Assembly: GCA_036495525.1 (NCBI GenBank)
Contig: DASXMR010000132.1
Span: 1 to 28,653, forward strand
Reading direction: 5' to 3'
Source of the DNA: DASXMR01 sp036495525
Lineage (GTDB): Bacteria; Actinomycetota; Actinomycetes; Streptosporangiales; Streptosporangiaceae
Length of the DNA: 28,653 bases
Part shown: positions 7,562-14,947 of the stretch, piece by piece
How the letters are laid out: each line of letters opens with the position of its first letter
Numbering within the stretch: the stretch's first letter is position 1
Translations under genes and position numbers: made by a program
The notes under the pieces: model-generated
What the model saw: only the letters and a program-made list of their open reading frames with translations
Told to the model about the DNA's origin: nothing
Database searches by the model: none

Positions 7562-7576
7562 CCGCACGCTGAAAGC

Positions 7577-7582
7577 TAGGAT
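7577..7582 (+). promoter_or_regulatory. -10 element TAGGAT of a probably leaderless tetR transcript
   Basis: TAGGAT ends 8 bases before ATG 7591. In actinobacteria that spacing puts the transcription start at or next to the start codon, and no good Shine-Dalgarno is present, so the mRNA is probably leaderless. A weak TTACGT (7553-7558) lies 18 bases upstream in the -35 position. Confidence 0.5.
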
Positions 7583-7590
7583 TACCGGTA

Positions 7591-8298
7591 ATGACATCGG
7601 CTCGCCGCAACGCCCGCGTCAGCGCCAGCGCGCCGGCCTCGATCTGGGACTTTCCCGAGCACGGCAGCCGGGGTCCCCGGCCCCGGCACGACCGTGCGGC
7701 GATCGCGGCCCTCGCCGTGCGGATCGCCGACGCCGAGGGCCTGGAGGCGGTCACGATGCGCCGCCTGGCCGGCGAGCTGGGCATCGCCGTCATGTCGCTG
7801 TACAACTACGTTCCCGCCAAAGAGCACCTGGCCCAGCTGATGACCGACCACGTAGCCGCCGAGTTCGCTTACCCTGGCACCCGCGTCGCTGACCCGCGCG
7901 CTGCCATCGCCGACCTGGCCAGGCAAGCCCGCGACGTCGCGGGGCGGCATCCATGGCTGGCCGGGCTGCAGCACCGTCCGATGCCGCCGGGGCCAGGCGG
8001 GCTGCGCTACCTCGACTACTTCCTCGGCCTGCTGGCCGGCTCCAGGCTCAGCAACGCGGCAAGGCTCGAGTTCATCGTCATGATCACCAGCTTCGCCATC
8101 GTGTACGGCGCTACGCAGGCAGCGCCCGCAGGCCACCTCGCCAGCGCTGCTGAGCAGGTCCAGGCGCTCCATCGCGCCGCGGCCGGGGGCCGCTACCCGC
8201 ATCTGGCCGCTGCCGTGGCCGGCGGGCCGCCGGGCGGCCGCGCTGATCTCTTCGTGCCCAGCATCGAGCGCCTTATCGATCTCGCCCGACTGGGGTAA
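7591..8298 (+). CDS. TetR-family repressor (TetR_C_1-like), divergent from the MFS exporter
   Basis: A 235-residue regulator. After a 35-residue basic leader, the HTH domain spans about 36-85, with the recognition region VTMRRLAGELGIAVMSLYNYV followed by the lysine/glutamate pair of AKEHLAQLM. The C-terminal domain (about 95-235) resembles the tetracycline-repressor type ligand domain, with HPWLAGLQHRPMPPGPGGLRY and the closing DLFVPSIERLIDLA. It is expected to repress the divergent exporter and itself, and to be released by a small hydrophobic ligand, probably an export substrate. It converges on the GNAT gene with only 17 bases between stop codons. Confidence 0.85.
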   Translation: MTSARRNARVSASAPASIWDFPEHGSRGPRPRHDRAAIAALAVRIADAEGLEAVTMRRLAGELGIAVMSLYNYVPAKEHLAQLMTDHVAAEFAYPGTRVADPRAAIADLARQARDVAGRHPWLAGLQHRPMPPGPGGLRYLDYFLGLLAGSRLSNAARLEFIVMITSFAIVYGATQAAPAGHLASAAEQVQALHRAAAGGRYPHLAAAVAGGPPGGRADLFVPSIERLIDLARLG

Positions 8299-8315
8299 AT
8301 GCAGCCGGGACGGGA

Positions 8316-9062
8316 CTAGCAGCCGGCCGGTGCCCGCTGCGCGCTTGGCGTGACCGTCTTGACCATCACGCAGTGGCTGACGCTCTTGGGCCGGTCGTAG
8401 CTGAATCCGGCCCGCTCGAAGAGGCTGCGGGTGCAGCTGTAGAGAAAGGACGCCGAGACCTTCTTGCCGCCGGTGTCACGCGGGTACCCCTCCACCAGCC
8501 CGCCGCCCTGCAGTGCGATCAGCTCAAGCGCTCCGCTGAGCGCGGCCGACGCCACTCCCTTGCGCCGGTACTTCCGGTCGACGAAGAAGCAGGTCAGCCG
8601 GTAATCAGGCAGTCTCGTGGCGCCCGCCAGGTACTCCTTGCGGTGGTGGATGCCCGGCAGCTCCTCCGGCGTGCCGTACTGGCACCAGCCCACCGCGACG
8701 TCACCGTCGAACACCAGCGCAGCATGCGCCCGGCCCTGCCGGACCAGTTCCTCCTTGACCTCGCGGCCGGAATGCCCGCAGCGCGGGGACAGGGTTCCGA
8801 CGGCGGGGCTGGCCTCCGGGCCGGCGGCCTGCGTCCCCTGGACGCCATACGGGCAGGCGCCGCACAGCACGGACGCGTCGGGGCCCTGTTCGGCGCCGTG
8901 CCCCTGGTGGGTGCATGTCGAACGGCTGGCGGGGCTCGCGTGCGTATCGCGGTGGAACCAGGTGCACCAGCAGCCGAAACCGCCGCCGCCATGCCGCTGC
9001 GCCAGCGCCGCGAAAGCGTCCCAGGTGTCAGGGCCGAGCGCCTTGATCGTGTACTCGCTCAC
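8316..9062 (-). CDS. GNAT-family N-acetyltransferase with a Cys-rich insertion
   Basis: A 248-residue protein. Residues 1-40 (SEYTIKALGPDTWDAF, CWCTWFH) and 96-248 match a GNAT family common in actinobacteria. The acetyl-CoA loop is RRKGVA (166-171) after LTCFFVDRKY, and GGGLVEGYPRDT, SASFLY and LFERAGFSYDRPKS are family landmarks. Between residues about 41 and 95, where relatives as I remember them have a short loop, there is an insertion of around 50 residues containing Cys50, Cys67, Cys70 and Cys95 plus several His. GTG 9062 is preceded by GGAGGTGCC, a strong ribosome site. The acceptor substrate is unknown. The insertion keeps the frame. Confidence 0.78.
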   Translation of the reverse strand: MSEYTIKALGPDTWDAFAALAQRHGGGGFGCWCTWFHRDTHASPASRSTCTHQGHGAEQGPDASVLCGACPYGVQGTQAAGPEASPAVGTLSPRCGHSGREVKEELVRQGRAHAALVFDGDVAVGWCQYGTPEELPGIHHRKEYLAGATRLPDYRLTCFFVDRKYRRKGVASAALSGALELIALQGGGLVEGYPRDTGGKKVSASFLYSCTRSLFERAGFSYDRPKSVSHCVMVKTVTPSAQRAPAGC

Positions 9063-9109
9063 GGCACCTCCGTGCGGGAAACAGCCTGGCCACCTCGCAC
9101 ACTAGAACA

Positions 9110-9136
9110 AAATGCGGCCATGCCGCGGTCGCATTT
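9110..9136 (-). promoter_or_regulatory. Nested palindrome upstream of the GNAT gene
   Basis: AAATGCG (9110-9116) pairs with CGCATTT (9130-9136), and a second stem GCGGC-CAT-GCCGC (9114-9126) is nested within it and shares bases. On the minus strand it precedes a TAGTGT -10-like box (9104-9099) about 40 bases before the GNAT start. It could be an operator for that gene. Confidence 0.3.
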
Positions 9137-9210
9137 GCGGCAGCCAGGGGCGGTTACGAGTACCTGGCCATCCGCCCCGTAACACGCAAGGTGGCAGCCA
9201 TCCGGCGTCA

Positions 9211-9224
9211 GTGACACCTGTCAC
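9211..9224. promoter_or_regulatory. GTGACA-CC-TGTCAC palindrome
   Basis: A perfect 6-bp inverted repeat with a 2-base centre lies between the divergent GNAT and TetR units. It is of operator size and its binder is unknown. The rest of 9063-9307 shows no gene. Confidence 0.3.
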
Positions 9225-9307
9225 GGCCGGCTGGCGACTTCTGCATCTGCCTGGGCCGAACCCCGGACGGGAACACTGTCAGGAGCGCGGGGCGGCGGCC
9301 AGCTGGC

Positions 9308-9323
9308 ACGCCCCCGAGGGCGT
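9308..9323. terminator. Small hairpin before the TetR promoter
   Basis: ACGCCC-CCGA-GGGCGT forms a perfect 6-bp stem with a tetraloop and ends directly at the -35 hexamer of the downstream promoter. It may insulate that promoter from upstream transcription. Confidence 0.3.
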
Positions 9324-9352
9324 TTGACTCTTAGTTGCAGTCACTGTAAAAT
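9324..9352 (+). promoter_or_regulatory. Near-consensus housekeeping promoter with embedded operator
   Basis: TTGACT (9324-9329), a 17-base spacer and TAAAAT (9347-9352) match the primary sigma consensus closely. The spacer and part of the -10 are covered by TTGCAGT-C-ACTGTAA (9335-9349), an imperfect palindrome with 6 of 7 positions symmetric. A further half-site, GACTGCAA (9376-9383), is an exact inverted copy of 9335-9342. Occupation would block RNA polymerase directly. The TetR protein encoded immediately downstream is the obvious binder. Confidence 0.7.
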
Positions 9353-9401
9353 TGCTCATAACGCAAAGATGTATAGACTGCAATGCTTCACGGAGCGCAT
9401 G

Positions 9402-10097
9402 ATGACAGTTGCTAGCACGGCGGCGGTGCAGCCTCCCTCCTCGCTGCGCGAGCGCAAGAAGCTGGCTACCCGCCTCTCGCTGCGCCGGGCCGCGCTCGAC
9501 CTGATCGCCGAGCGCGGCTTCGCGCACGTGAGCGTGGAGGACATCGCGCAGGCGGCCGACGTGTCGCCGCGCACGTTCTTCAACTATTTCCCGTCCAAGG
9601 AAGCCGTCTTGTTCGGCACGGATCCGGACGAGGCTGAGGTACTCAGGGAGCGCATCGCCCATCAGGCGCCCGGCGAGCCGCTGCTCGCCACGCTGCGCAC
9701 GATCGTGGCCGGTGCCGTGAGCGCCAGGGCCGCCAGGCTCGCTGAGCTGGGCGGTGACCCGGCTGAGTGGCTGCGCTGGATGAAGGAGCTCCGCACCGAC
9801 CCGGACCTGCGCATGGCCCAGGCGGCGCAGATGGCGAAAACCGAGCGAGCGCTGATCGAGGGAATCGCCGAGCGGCTCGGCGCCGATCCCGACACGGACC
9901 CGTACCCGGGACTGCTCGCTGCCGTAGCGAGCGGCGTGTTCCGGTCCAGCCTGATCTTCTGGGCCGCTTCCGGCGGGACCGCCGCGCCGCCTGGCCAGAT
10001 CGTTGAGCTGGCATTCGAGGCGCTCGCTGACGGGCTGCCCGAGCACTGCGCGCTGCGCGACGTGACCACTAATGAGCACAGGAAAGAGGATCACTGA
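9402..10097 (+). CDS. TetR/AcrR-family repressor of the downstream DHA2 exporter
   Basis: A 231-residue regulator with LRERKKLATRLSLRRAALDLI leading into the HTH (VSVEDIAQAADVSPRTFFNYFPSKEAVLFG, about residues 43-72). The C-terminal ligand domain carries the family stretch EWLRWMKELRTDPDLR and no recognisable ligand motif. ATG 9402 is chosen because GGAG (9392-9395) lies six bases before it; an upstream in-frame codon at 9324 would lie inside the -35 hexamer. ATG 9399 is the alternative. The stop overlaps the exporter start as TGATG (10095-10099), so the two are coupled and the exporter is probably induced by its own substrate. Confidence 0.87.
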   Translation: MTVASTAAVQPPSSLRERKKLATRLSLRRAALDLIAERGFAHVSVEDIAQAADVSPRTFFNYFPSKEAVLFGTDPDEAEVLRERIAHQAPGEPLLATLRTIVAGAVSARAARLAELGGDPAEWLRWMKELRTDPDLRMAQAAQMAKTERALIEGIAERLGADPDTDPYPGLLAAVASGVFRSSLIFWAASGGTAAPPGQIVELAFEALADGLPEHCALRDVTTNEHRKEDH

Positions 10098-11614
10098 TGG
10101 CCCAGGCAGCAACCCCCGTACCGCAGTCGGCCGGGCCGGACCTCGACGGCAACGGCGCGCTACCGGGGCTGAGCCGGCGGAGCATCCTGCTCATCATCGG
10201 CGCGCTCATGCTCGGCATGCTGCTGGCCGCGCTCGACCAGACGATCGTGTCCACGGCCCTGCCGACGATCGCCGGCGACCTCAACGGCGGCTCCCACCTG
10301 GCATGGGTGGTCACCGCTTACCTGCTGGCCACCACCGTCTCCACCCCGCTATGGGGCAAGCTCGGCGACCAGTACGGCCGCAAGGTCTTCTTCCAGGCCG
10401 CGATCGTGATCTTCCTGGCCGGGTCGATCCTGTCCGGCATCAGCACCTCGATGATCGAGCTGATCGCGTTCCGTGCGCTGCAGGGCCTGGGAGCCGGCGG
10501 GCTGATGGTCGGCGCGCAGGCGATCGTCGGCGACATAGTCTCGCCGCGGGAACGCGGCCGCTACGTAGGACTGTTCGGAGCGGTCTTCGGCGTCGCCAGC
10601 GTCATCGGCCCGCTGCTCGGCGGTGCTATCACCGACAGCCTGTCCTGGCGCTGGATCTTCTACATCAACGTGCCGATCGGCATCGTGGCGCTCGCGGTGG
10701 TCGCCAGGCAGGTACCAGGTCACCTGCGCCGGGTGCGTCATGTGATCGACTACCTCGGCACGATCGTGCTGTCGCTGGCAGCCACCTCGCTGATCCTGCT
10801 GACCAGCCTGGGCGGCACCACCTACCCCTGGTCCTCCGCGCCCATCTACATCCTTGGGGTGGCCGGCGCGCTGCTGATCGGCGTGTTCGTCCTGGTCGAG
10901 CGGCGCGCCGCCGAGCCGATCATTCCGCTGCACCTGTTCCGGCTGCGCACCTTCTCGGTGACCAGCGTGGCCGCGTTCATCGTCGGCTTCGCGATGTTCG
11001 GCGCGATCACCTACCTGCCGGCCTTCTTCCAGGTCGTCAAAGGCATCTCGCCGACCATTTCCGGGGTGTACCTGCTGCCGCTGATGGCCGGGCTGCTCGC
11101 CACGTCGATCGGATCCGGCCAGATCATCTCCAGGACTGGCAAGTACCGGTACTTCCCGATCGCCGGCGCCGCGGTGATGACCCTCGGCCTGTACCTGCTG
11201 TCGCTGATGGGCGTGGGCTCGTCCACGCTCACCGACGCGCTGTACATGCTGGTGCTTGGCCTGGGCATCGGCGGCATCATGCAGGTGCTGGTGCTGATCG
11301 TGCAGAACAGCGTGCCGCACAGTGAACTGGGCGTCGCGACCTCCGGGAACACCTTCTTCCGCTCCATCGGCGGGTCGTTCGGCACGGCGATCTTCGGCGC
11401 GATCTTCTCCAACGTGCTGGTCAGCAACCTGGCCAGCCACCTGCACGGGCTCGCGCTGCCATCCGGCTTCAGCAGCGCGGACGTGACTCCCGCGACGCTG
11501 GGTCACCTGCCGGCCCCGGTGCACGCCGGCCTGGTCGCTGGCTACGCCGCCTCGATCCAGACCGTGTTCCTCATCGCCGTGCCGATCGCAGGGCTGGCCT
11601 TCCTGGCCACCTAG
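10097..11614 (+). CDS. DHA2 (EmrB/QacA-type) multidrug exporter, truncated by a probable amber codon
   Basis: A 505-residue, 14-TM proton antiporter. Signatures: LDQTIVSTALPTIAGDL in TM1, loop motif A WGKLGDQYGRK, the motif C-like VIGPLLGGAI in TM5, and RWIFYINVPIGI. The frame stops at TAG 11612-11614 right at the end of the last membrane segment (GLAFLAT). Reading through gives LIPQVELRRWPDP and then an Ala/Pro-rich tail to TGA 11795-11797. Relatives typically read T-W-L-L-P-E-V-x-L-R here, so the TAG most simply replaces TGG (Trp). The truncated protein keeps all membrane segments and may still work. It is co-transcribed with, and repressed by, the upstream TetR. Confidence 0.85.
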   Translation: MAQAATPVPQSAGPDLDGNGALPGLSRRSILLIIGALMLGMLLAALDQTIVSTALPTIAGDLNGGSHLAWVVTAYLLATTVSTPLWGKLGDQYGRKVFFQAAIVIFLAGSILSGISTSMIELIAFRALQGLGAGGLMVGAQAIVGDIVSPRERGRYVGLFGAVFGVASVIGPLLGGAITDSLSWRWIFYINVPIGIVALAVVARQVPGHLRRVRHVIDYLGTIVLSLAATSLILLTSLGGTTYPWSSAPIYILGVAGALLIGVFVLVERRAAEPIIPLHLFRLRTFSVTSVAAFIVGFAMFGAITYLPAFFQVVKGISPTISGVYLLPLMAGLLATSIGSGQIISRTGKYRYFPIAGAAVMTLGLYLLSLMGVGSSTLTDALYMLVLGLGIGGIMQVLVLIVQNSVPHSELGVATSGNTFFRSIGGSFGTAIFGAIFSNVLVSNLASHLHGLALPSGFSSADVTPATLGHLPAPVHAGLVAGYAASIQTVFLIAVPIAGLAFLAT

Positions 11615-11797
11615 CTGATCCCGCAGGTGGAGCTGCGCCGGTGGCCAGACCCCGCCCGGCCGGCGGCAGCCGCCGGGCCGCAGGTGGCCGGCGGCTCGGC
11701 AATGCCGCGCTCAGCCTCCGGCCGCGCAGGTGCCGCGCCCGCGCCGGTCACCCATGAGCAGCTGGACCCGCACCAGGCGGCGCGCGCCGATCCGTGA
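11615..11797 (+). pseudogene. Detached C-terminal tail of the DHA2 exporter
   Basis: In frame with the exporter, immediately after the TAG, the sequence encodes 60 further residues: a family-like segment LIPQVELRRWPDP, a low-complexity Ala/Pro/Gly stretch, and HEQLDPHQAARADP before TGA. G/C-ending codons persist, in keeping with recent coding use. It has no start of its own and is presumably untranslated unless the amber codon is read through. Confidence 0.6.
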
Positions 11798-11857
11798 GCC
11801 GGCAAGGACAGCAAGCCTCAGCAGTCCTGCACCTCCTGCCAGGCAGTGTGATTCCGT

Positions 11858-11881
11858 CCTGCGCGGCGGCAAAAGCGCAGG
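11858..11881 (+). terminator. Terminator candidate after the DHA2 operon
   Basis: CCTGCGC (11858-11864) and GCGCAGG (11875-11881) form a perfect 7-bp stem with a 10-base loop. It follows the original exporter stop at 11797 by about 60 bases and precedes the LAL regulator. No U-run follows. Confidence 0.4.
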
Positions 11882-11953
11882 TGGTAGAGCATGCAGACGG
11901 CAGTCGGTCAGCGGGCGTGCCCGGCTCGGCCGGCCGTGTGATGGGATATTGCC

Positions 11954-14737
11954 GTGGCTGCTGCGGGCGGCGAATTCGTACGCGCTGCCGAGTGGGGAAA
12001 GGTGCGCGACTTCGCCGCAGGCGTCCGCGCCAGAGCCGAGCCCGCCGTGCTGGCCATGGAGGGCGAGGCCGGCGCGGGCAAGTCCACGCTCTGGCGCGCC
12101 GGCCTGACCGGCGCGGCGGAGGCCGGGTGCACGCTGCTGCGCAGCGAGCCATCGGCCAGTGAGGCCGACGCCTCCTTCGCCGGACTGTCCGACCTGCTGA
12201 CCGGGGTGCTGCCCACCGTGGCGGCCACCATTCCTGGCCCGCAGCGGGAAGCACTAGAGGTCGCGCTGCTGCTGCGGCCGGCTGACCAGCAGCCGCCCAC
12301 GGCCCATGTGGTGGGCCTGGCGGTGCTGGCGGCGCTGCGTTCCTGCCTGCAGAACGGGCCGGTGCTGGTCGCGATAGACGACGCTCAGTGGCTCGATGCG
12401 GGCAGTCTGGATGCGCTGGCCTTCGCGCTGCGGCGGATTACCACCGGGCCGCTGTCGGTCATGCTGGCGGCCAGAACCGAGGCCCCGGCCGACCCGCTGA
12501 CCGCCGGCGTGCCGCCGCTGCCGCAGCGCTGGCGCGAGCTGCTGGCCGCCTGGCCCGGCTCCGACGAGGTCGTGCTCGCCCCGCTGGATGGGTGGCAGGT
12601 CCAGAGCCTGCTGCCGAGCTCGGCGACCGCCGCACAGGCGCGCCTGGTGGCCCGGCAGTCTCGCGGCAACCCATTCTGGGCCAGGGAGGTCTGGGCGAGC
12701 CTGGACTCGGATGAGGCTCCCATCCCGCCGCGGGCGCGCGCGCTGACCGAGCGGATGTCCAGGATGCTGTCGCCGCCCGCGCTTGAGGCGATCACCACGG
12801 TGGCGGCCGCCGGGCGGATCGGGCTACCCGACGCGCTCACCGTGCTCGGTCACCTTGCCGATCCCGCGGGCGCGCTGGACGCTGCGGTAGTGACCGGCCT
12901 CGTCGTCGAGACCGAGGGCCGGGTCATGCCCGCGCATCCGCTGATCGGCGCGGCAGCCCTGGAAGCCCTGCCGCCAGCCCGCCGCGCGCAGCTTTACTGG
13001 CGGCTGGCCGCGGTGGCGTCGAGTCCCGAGCGGCACGCGCACTTCGCCGCGCTGGCCGCGGCGCCGGGACCCGACTCCGTGGTCGCGGATTCGCTGGACG
13101 CAGCTGCCGCGGCCGCCCACGCCAGGGCGGCGAACGCGGCCGCCGCCCAGTTCGCCGTGCAGGCGGTGACCTTTACCCCCGCATCGGACCCCGAGGCGCT
13201 GGTACGGCGCCGGATCCGTGCTGGCGAGCTGCTGTTCGTGGCCGGCGAGGTCGCCCGGTCGCTGGAACACCTCGAGCTGCTCGACACCGGGAGCCTGCCG
13301 ACGCCAGAGCTGGAGCGAGCGCTGCCGGTTCTGGTCGACATGGTGGAAATGGTCCGCGGACCAGACGCTGCCACCGGAGTGGTCACCCGCGCGGTCGAGA
13401 CGGCCGGCACCGATCCCCGGCGGCGAGCGCTGATGCTGTCCCTGGCCTCGAACATCACCTACGGCATCCGGCACCGGCGGCGGCCAGCGGCCGAGGACGC
13501 AATCGGCTGCGCCGAGGTGGCCGGGCCAGCTGCAGCGCCGACGCTGCACCGGGCGCTGCTGAACCTGCTGGTGGCGAAAATGACCGGCGGCGAGGGCCTC
13601 GATCAGGATCTGCTGCGGCGGGCTGAGCAGCTGGAGCCTGCCATCCCGGCCGCCATCCCGCTGCAAGACACAGCCGACCTTCACCGAGGGCTCTGGTCTC
13701 GGTTCGTCGAGGACCTGGAGAGCGCCAGGGCCGCCCTCCGCCGGTCCATTGCCCAGGCGCGCGAGACCGGCGAGGACTGGGCATTGTGCACGTTCCTGTC
13801 CTACCTCGCGGCGGCCGAGGAACTCGCCGGCGACTTCGCCGCGGCGGGCGTGGCGGTAACCGAAGCCGGCCAGGTGGCCGCCTGGCATGACTGGCCGATC
13901 TCGCCCTGGCACGTGGAACCGCGCTGCGAGCTGCTGATCGCGGCGGGCCAGCTGGAGCAGGCACGCCAGCTGGCCGACGAGCAGCTGCCCGACGATGAGC
14001 AGCACTCGGTTGTCGTGCAGTTCGTGGGCGCGTCGGTGCGCGGGAAGGTGAGCGCCTGGCGCGGCGATACTCCCGCCGCCATCCGCCAGCTGGAACGGGC
14101 TGCCTGGTGCGCCGACCAGCGCGAGTGGGCGGACCCGGCGGTGCGGTCGCGGGTGGACCCGCTGCTGGCCGAGCAGTATCTGGTGGCCGGGCGGACGCAG
14201 GAGGCCGGCCGGATCGCCGGGTGGCTGCGTGAGATCGGCCTGCGGCTTGACCGTCCCGCCCTGATCGGCGACGCCTGCCGGATCGACGCCCTAGCCGCGG
14301 CCGTCACCGGCGATCTTGATGCCGCTGCCGAGTCCGGCCGGGCCGCTGTCGCCGCGCACGAGCGGACCGCCCTGCGCCCCGAGCTGGCCCGCAGCCTGCT
14401 GGCCCTGGGCCGGATCGAGCGCCGGCGGAAGGCACGCAGCCAGGCCCGCGCCGCCCTGCAGCGGGCGATGACGCTGGCCGCCGAGATGAGGCACCAGCCG
14501 CTGCTGGCGCAGACCGAGCAGGAGCTGCCGCGCACCGCGGCCGCTCGGGCCGGTGGTGAGCTGACCGAGGCCGAGCGCCGGGTGGCCGGCGAGATCGTCG
14601 CCGGGGCGACTAACCGCGAGGTCGCTGCCGCGCTGTTCATCAGCGTGCGCACGGTGGAGACGCACGTGGCCGCCATCCGCCGCAAGCTCGGCGTCAGCTC
14701 CCGCCCGGACCTCAGACGGGCGCTTTCCCGTATCTAG
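11954..14737 (+). CDS. LAL-type LuxR-family transcriptional regulator (AAA ATPase plus HTH)
   Basis: A 927-residue regulator of the large ATP-binding LuxR group. Walker A is GEAGAGKST (37-45) and Walker B is VLVAIDDAQWLD (137-148), followed by a winged-helix-like region and a long Ala-rich, TPR-like helical domain from about 390 to 860. The C-terminal LuxR HTH spans about 870-925 (LTEAERRVAGEIVAGATNREVAAALF, VRTVETHVAAIRRKLGV). Such proteins are ATP-dependent activators, often pathway-specific for secondary metabolism or sugar use. GTG 11954 is the first start in frame but lacks a clear ribosome site, so the true start could differ slightly. Likely targets are itself and the redox operon at 14948, judged only from adjacency. 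Confidence 0.9.
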   Translation: MAAAGGEFVRAAEWGKVRDFAAGVRARAEPAVLAMEGEAGAGKSTLWRAGLTGAAEAGCTLLRSEPSASEADASFAGLSDLLTGVLPTVAATIPGPQREALEVALLLRPADQQPPTAHVVGLAVLAALRSCLQNGPVLVAIDDAQWLDAGSLDALAFALRRITTGPLSVMLAARTEAPADPLTAGVPPLPQRWRELLAAWPGSDEVVLAPLDGWQVQSLLPSSATAAQARLVARQSRGNPFWAREVWASLDSDEAPIPPRARALTERMSRMLSPPALEAITTVAAAGRIGLPDALTVLGHLADPAGALDAAVVTGLVVETEGRVMPAHPLIGAAALEALPPARRAQLYWRLAAVASSPERHAHFAALAAAPGPDSVVADSLDAAAAAAHARAANAAAAQFAVQAVTFTPASDPEALVRRRIRAGELLFVAGEVARSLEHLELLDTGSLPTPELERALPVLVDMVEMVRGPDAATGVVTRAVETAGTDPRRRALMLSLASNITYGIRHRRRPAAEDAIGCAEVAGPAAAPTLHRALLNLLVAKMTGGEGLDQDLLRRAEQLEPAIPAAIPLQDTADLHRGLWSRFVEDLESARAALRRSIAQARETGEDWALCTFLSYLAAAEELAGDFAAAGVAVTEAGQVAAWHDWPISPWHVEPRCELLIAAGQLEQARQLADEQLPDDEQHSVVVQFVGASVRGKVSAWRGDTPAAIRQLERAAWCADQREWADPAVRSRVDPLLAEQYLVAGRTQEAGRIAGWLREIGLRLDRPALIGDACRIDALAAAVTGDLDAAAESGRAAVAAHERTALRPELARSLLALGRIERRRKARSQARAALQRAMTLAAEMRHQPLLAQTEQELPRTAAARAGGELTEAERRVAGEIVAGATNREVAAALFISVRTVETHVAAIRRKLGVSSRPDLRRALSRI

Positions 14738-14769
14738 GGTATAAAACGGGCACTGCTTCTCGGTGCGCT

Positions 14770-14810
14770 GCACGGATACCGGCACGTCCGGCGCCGCTAG
14801 ATATCCGTGC
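14770..14810 (+). terminator. Hairpin after the LAL regulator
   Basis: GCACGGATA (14770-14778) pairs perfectly with TATCCGTGC (14802-14810), with further G/C pairing possible inside (CGGC 14780-14783 with GCCG 14793-14796). It begins 33 bases after the stop. It may be the LAL terminator or an operator for the next operon. Confidence 0.45.
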
Positions 14811-14876
14811 GCTCGGCGGATTCTCCGTGGCCTTCACACTCGTAGCGTCGATGACGTGGCGATGGAACGCCAGGGG

Positions 14877-14914
14877 GCCGGTCAGTCCGGGGCGGGGGCA
14901 CCGGACTGACCGGC
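14877..14914 (+). promoter_or_regulatory. Perfect 14-bp inverted repeat in the leader of the FAD oxidase operon
   Basis: GCCGGTCAGTCCGG (14877-14890) and CCGGACTGACCGGC (14901-14914) flank a G-rich 10-base loop, ending 33 bases before ATG 14948. It is very stable as RNA, and as DNA it is a long two-fold site. It lacks a U-run and sits close to the ribosome site, so a regulatory or operator role is at least as likely as termination. Confidence 0.5.
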
Positions 14915-14947
14915 AGGGCACTCACTCACCCGCCTGATGGAGAAACC

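Noticed and set aside
10349..11524. 391-codon minus-strand frame opposite the first DHA2 exporter
   Set aside because: Asp/His/Gln/Arg-rich composition typical of the antisense of membrane-protein genes.
11821..11900. tRNA-like stretch with GGTGGTAGAGCAT near 11881
   Set aside because: It resembles a D-loop, but no matching acceptor stem, anticodon arm or T arm follows; the local structure is better described as a simple 7-bp hairpin.
12824..14005. 393-codon minus-strand frame within the LAL regulator
   Set aside because: Antisense of the TPR-like region, without recognisable domains.
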